NCBI RefSeq assembly: GCF_004348345.1
Contig: NZ_SMJZ01000001.1
Location: 62,001-126,000 of the forward strand
From: Nonomuraea longispora
Lineage (GTDB): Bacteria; Actinomycetota; Actinomycetes; Streptosporangiales; Streptosporangiaceae
Direction: 5' to 3'
DNA length: 64,000 nucleotides
Position numbers and translations under genes: made by a program. Of this stretch, positions 62,895-64,000 are shown piece by piece. How positions within the stretch are numbered: position 1 is the first letter of the stretch; every line of letters starts with the position of its first letter. The notes under the pieces are model-generated. The model did no database searches and was not told the DNA's origin. It was given only the letters and a program-made list of their open reading frames with translations.

Positions 62895-64000
62895 TCACGA
62901 CGACGACCACCAGCGCAGCCGCCGCGACGAGGAGGAGCAGCAGCCAGCGCCGGCCGGGCATACGAGGCCCCCGTACGCGCTCCAGCTTCCCCGCCTCGGT
63001 GAGGCGGAGCACCACCGTACCGATCGTGAACCGGTCCCCCGGCCGCAGGGTCGCGTAGAGGACGGGGCTGCCGTCGATGTACGTGCCCAGGCCGCCGCTG
63101 TGGTCGTGCAGCCGGTAGCCGCCGCTCACCTTGCGCACGGTGGCGTGCGCGGGGGCGACGCCCTCCCCGTGGACGACGATGTCGGCCGCAGACCCGCTGC
63201 CCAGCGTGGTGGTCTCCTTCAGCGTTCCGAGCACGGCCGACAGGACCCGTGTACGCGGCACCGTCGCCTGCGCGTTGTCCGACTGGTGCCCGACGAGGCG
63301 GCCGAGCAGCTCCATGGTCGTGGGCCGTCGCGCCGGGTCCTTGGCCAGGCAGTCGGCGACCAGTGACCGCAGCGGCTCGGAGATCACCGTCACGTCGGGG
63401 GTCTCGGTCAGGACGCGGTTGATGATGACGGCCACGTTGCTGCCCGCGAACGGCATCCGGCCGGTGGCGGCGAAGTACATGGTGGCCGCCCATGCGTGCA
63501 CGTCGGCGGGGAACCCCACCTCGGTGTCCCCCAGCACCTGCTCCGGTGCGAGATAGCCGGGGGTGCCCACGGGCGTGGTGATCACGGCGGTCGCCTCCAG
63601 GGCCCGCGCGACCCCGAAGTCCACGACCCGCGGCCCGTCGGGACCGATGATGACGTTGGCGGGTTTGAGGTCCCGGTGGACGACTCCCACGCCGTGGATC
63701 GCCGCCAGGGCGGTCGCCGTGTAGGTCGCCAGCCGTTCGAGCGCGGGCCCCGACAGCGGCCCGTGGTTGTCGACGAGCCTCTGCAGGGACGGGCCTTCCA
63801 CGTACTCGCTGACGATGTACGGCTGGTCACGGTCGATGGCCGCGTCGATGATCATGGCCGTGTACGCCCTGGGCACCCGCGAGGCGATGGCCACCTCGTC
63901 GGCGAACCGCCTGCGCGCCCTCGGGTCCGCCGCCCCCTGCGCGTGGATCACCTTCACCGCGACCCGGCCGGCCTCGCTCTGCGCGAGGTAGACCGTGCCC
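62884..64000 (-). CDS. Ser/Thr protein kinase with FHA domain and C-terminal membrane helix (5' end beyond window)
   Basis: About 370 codons are visible, entering at G-T-V-Y-L-A of the glycine loop. Kinase elements: V-A-V-K-V-I-H, H-R-D-L-K-P-A-N, V-D-F-G-V-A and L-A-P-E-Q. An FHA-like domain follows (about residues 250-335 of the visible part), but its Arg and first Ser are not conserved (G-S-G-S, A-P-A-H, L-G-T-Y-I-D), so phosphothreonine binding may be lost. A membrane helix forms the last 20 residues, leaving no outside domain. It has no PASTA repeats. Confidence 0.88.
   Translation of the reverse strand, partial: GTVYLAQSEAGRVAVKVIHAQGAADPRARRRFADEVAIASRVPRAYTAMIIDAAIDRDQPYIVSEYVEGPSLQRLVDNHGPLSGPALERLATYTATALAAIHGVGVVHRDLKPANVIIGPDGPRVVDFGVARALEATAVITTPVGTPGYLAPEQVLGDTEVGFPADVHAWAATMYFAATGRMPFAGSNVAVIINRVLTETPDVTVISEPLRSLVADCLAKDPARRPTTMELLGRLVGHQSDNAQATVPRTRVLSAVLGTLKETTTLGSGSAADIVVHGEGVAPAHATVRKVSGGYRLHDHSGGLGTYIDGSPVLYATLRPGDRFTIGTVVLRLTEAGKLERVRGPRMPGRRWLLLLLVAAAALVVVVVITG

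Overview
The window is high-GC actinobacterial chromosome. Evidence: very strong third-position GC, frequent GTG starts, and the block fhaA-fhaB-pstP-rodA-pbpA-pknA-pknB followed by a class E sortase, crgA, a rhomboid protease and a cyclophilin. This arrangement is typical of the region around oriC in Streptomyces, Mycobacterium and Streptosporangiaceae. GPP34 and DUF5324-like proteins, an LCP protein with a long Pro/Gly-rich head, a furA-katG pair and an eukaryote/archaea-type ProRS suggest a filamentous actinomycete, perhaps Nonomuraea or a relative; that placement is inference. I see no rRNA, insertion sequence, prophage or CRISPR array, and one tRNA (Leu-CAG).

Layout. 0-7.1 kb is signalling: the end of a GT2 glycosyltransferase, a STAS anti-sigma antagonist, an OmpR-type two-component pair, two small membrane proteins ahead of a second YidC/Oxa1-type insertase, an RsbW-like kinase and a PAS-GAF histidine kinase. 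7.2-15.2 kb is metabolism and repair: an alkyl-DNA transferase, a TPP-riboswitch-controlled CytX permease, a rhodanese, an HxlR/MFS divergent pair, an Fpg/Nei glycosylase, TenA, GPP34 and an LCP ligase. 15.5-17.9 kb holds two coupled DUF21/CBS (CorC-like) membrane proteins. 17.9-31.5 kb is the cell-wall and division kinase block with tRNA-Leu at its head. 32-42 kb holds two more two-component systems, GNAT, MBL and VOC enzymes, a Baeyer-Villiger-type monooxygenase, a GT-C membrane enzyme and a small tyrosine phosphatase.

42.3-44.4 kb is gene-poor and locally AT-rich. It carries remnants of a Ser/Thr kinase and of a SnoaL-like protein around a secreted tandem-repeat protein. 45-49.7 kb is a divergent glycan-like cluster: GT2, NAD-dependent epimerase with a CxxC insert, GT-C transferase, a truncated molybdo-oxidoreductase membrane anchor, a DUF2064 transferase and a methyltransferase. 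50.6-53.9 kb contains furA-katG (peroxide defence). 53.9-57 kb is an ehuBCDA-type ectoine/hydroxyectoine uptake operon. 57-58.6 kb is a decayed segment with a broken VapC-type toxin locus and a regulator truncated at both ends. 58.6-64 kb holds ProRS, an HxlR regulator divergent from a NAD(P)-binding protein, and a membrane-anchored binding-protein-like gene convergent with an FHA-bearing Ser/Thr kinase that runs off the window.

The central block probably works as one system: PknA/PknB sense muropeptides and phosphorylate division and wall proteins, PstP reverses this, FhaA/FhaB read the phosphothreonines, RodA/PbpA make and cross-link peptidoglycan, and CrgA links to the septum. The most unusual material is the 45-49.7 kb cluster with its truncated anchor, the secreted tandem-repeat protein with its long AT-rich upstream region, the rearranged segment before proS, and the terminal kinase/binding-protein pair.
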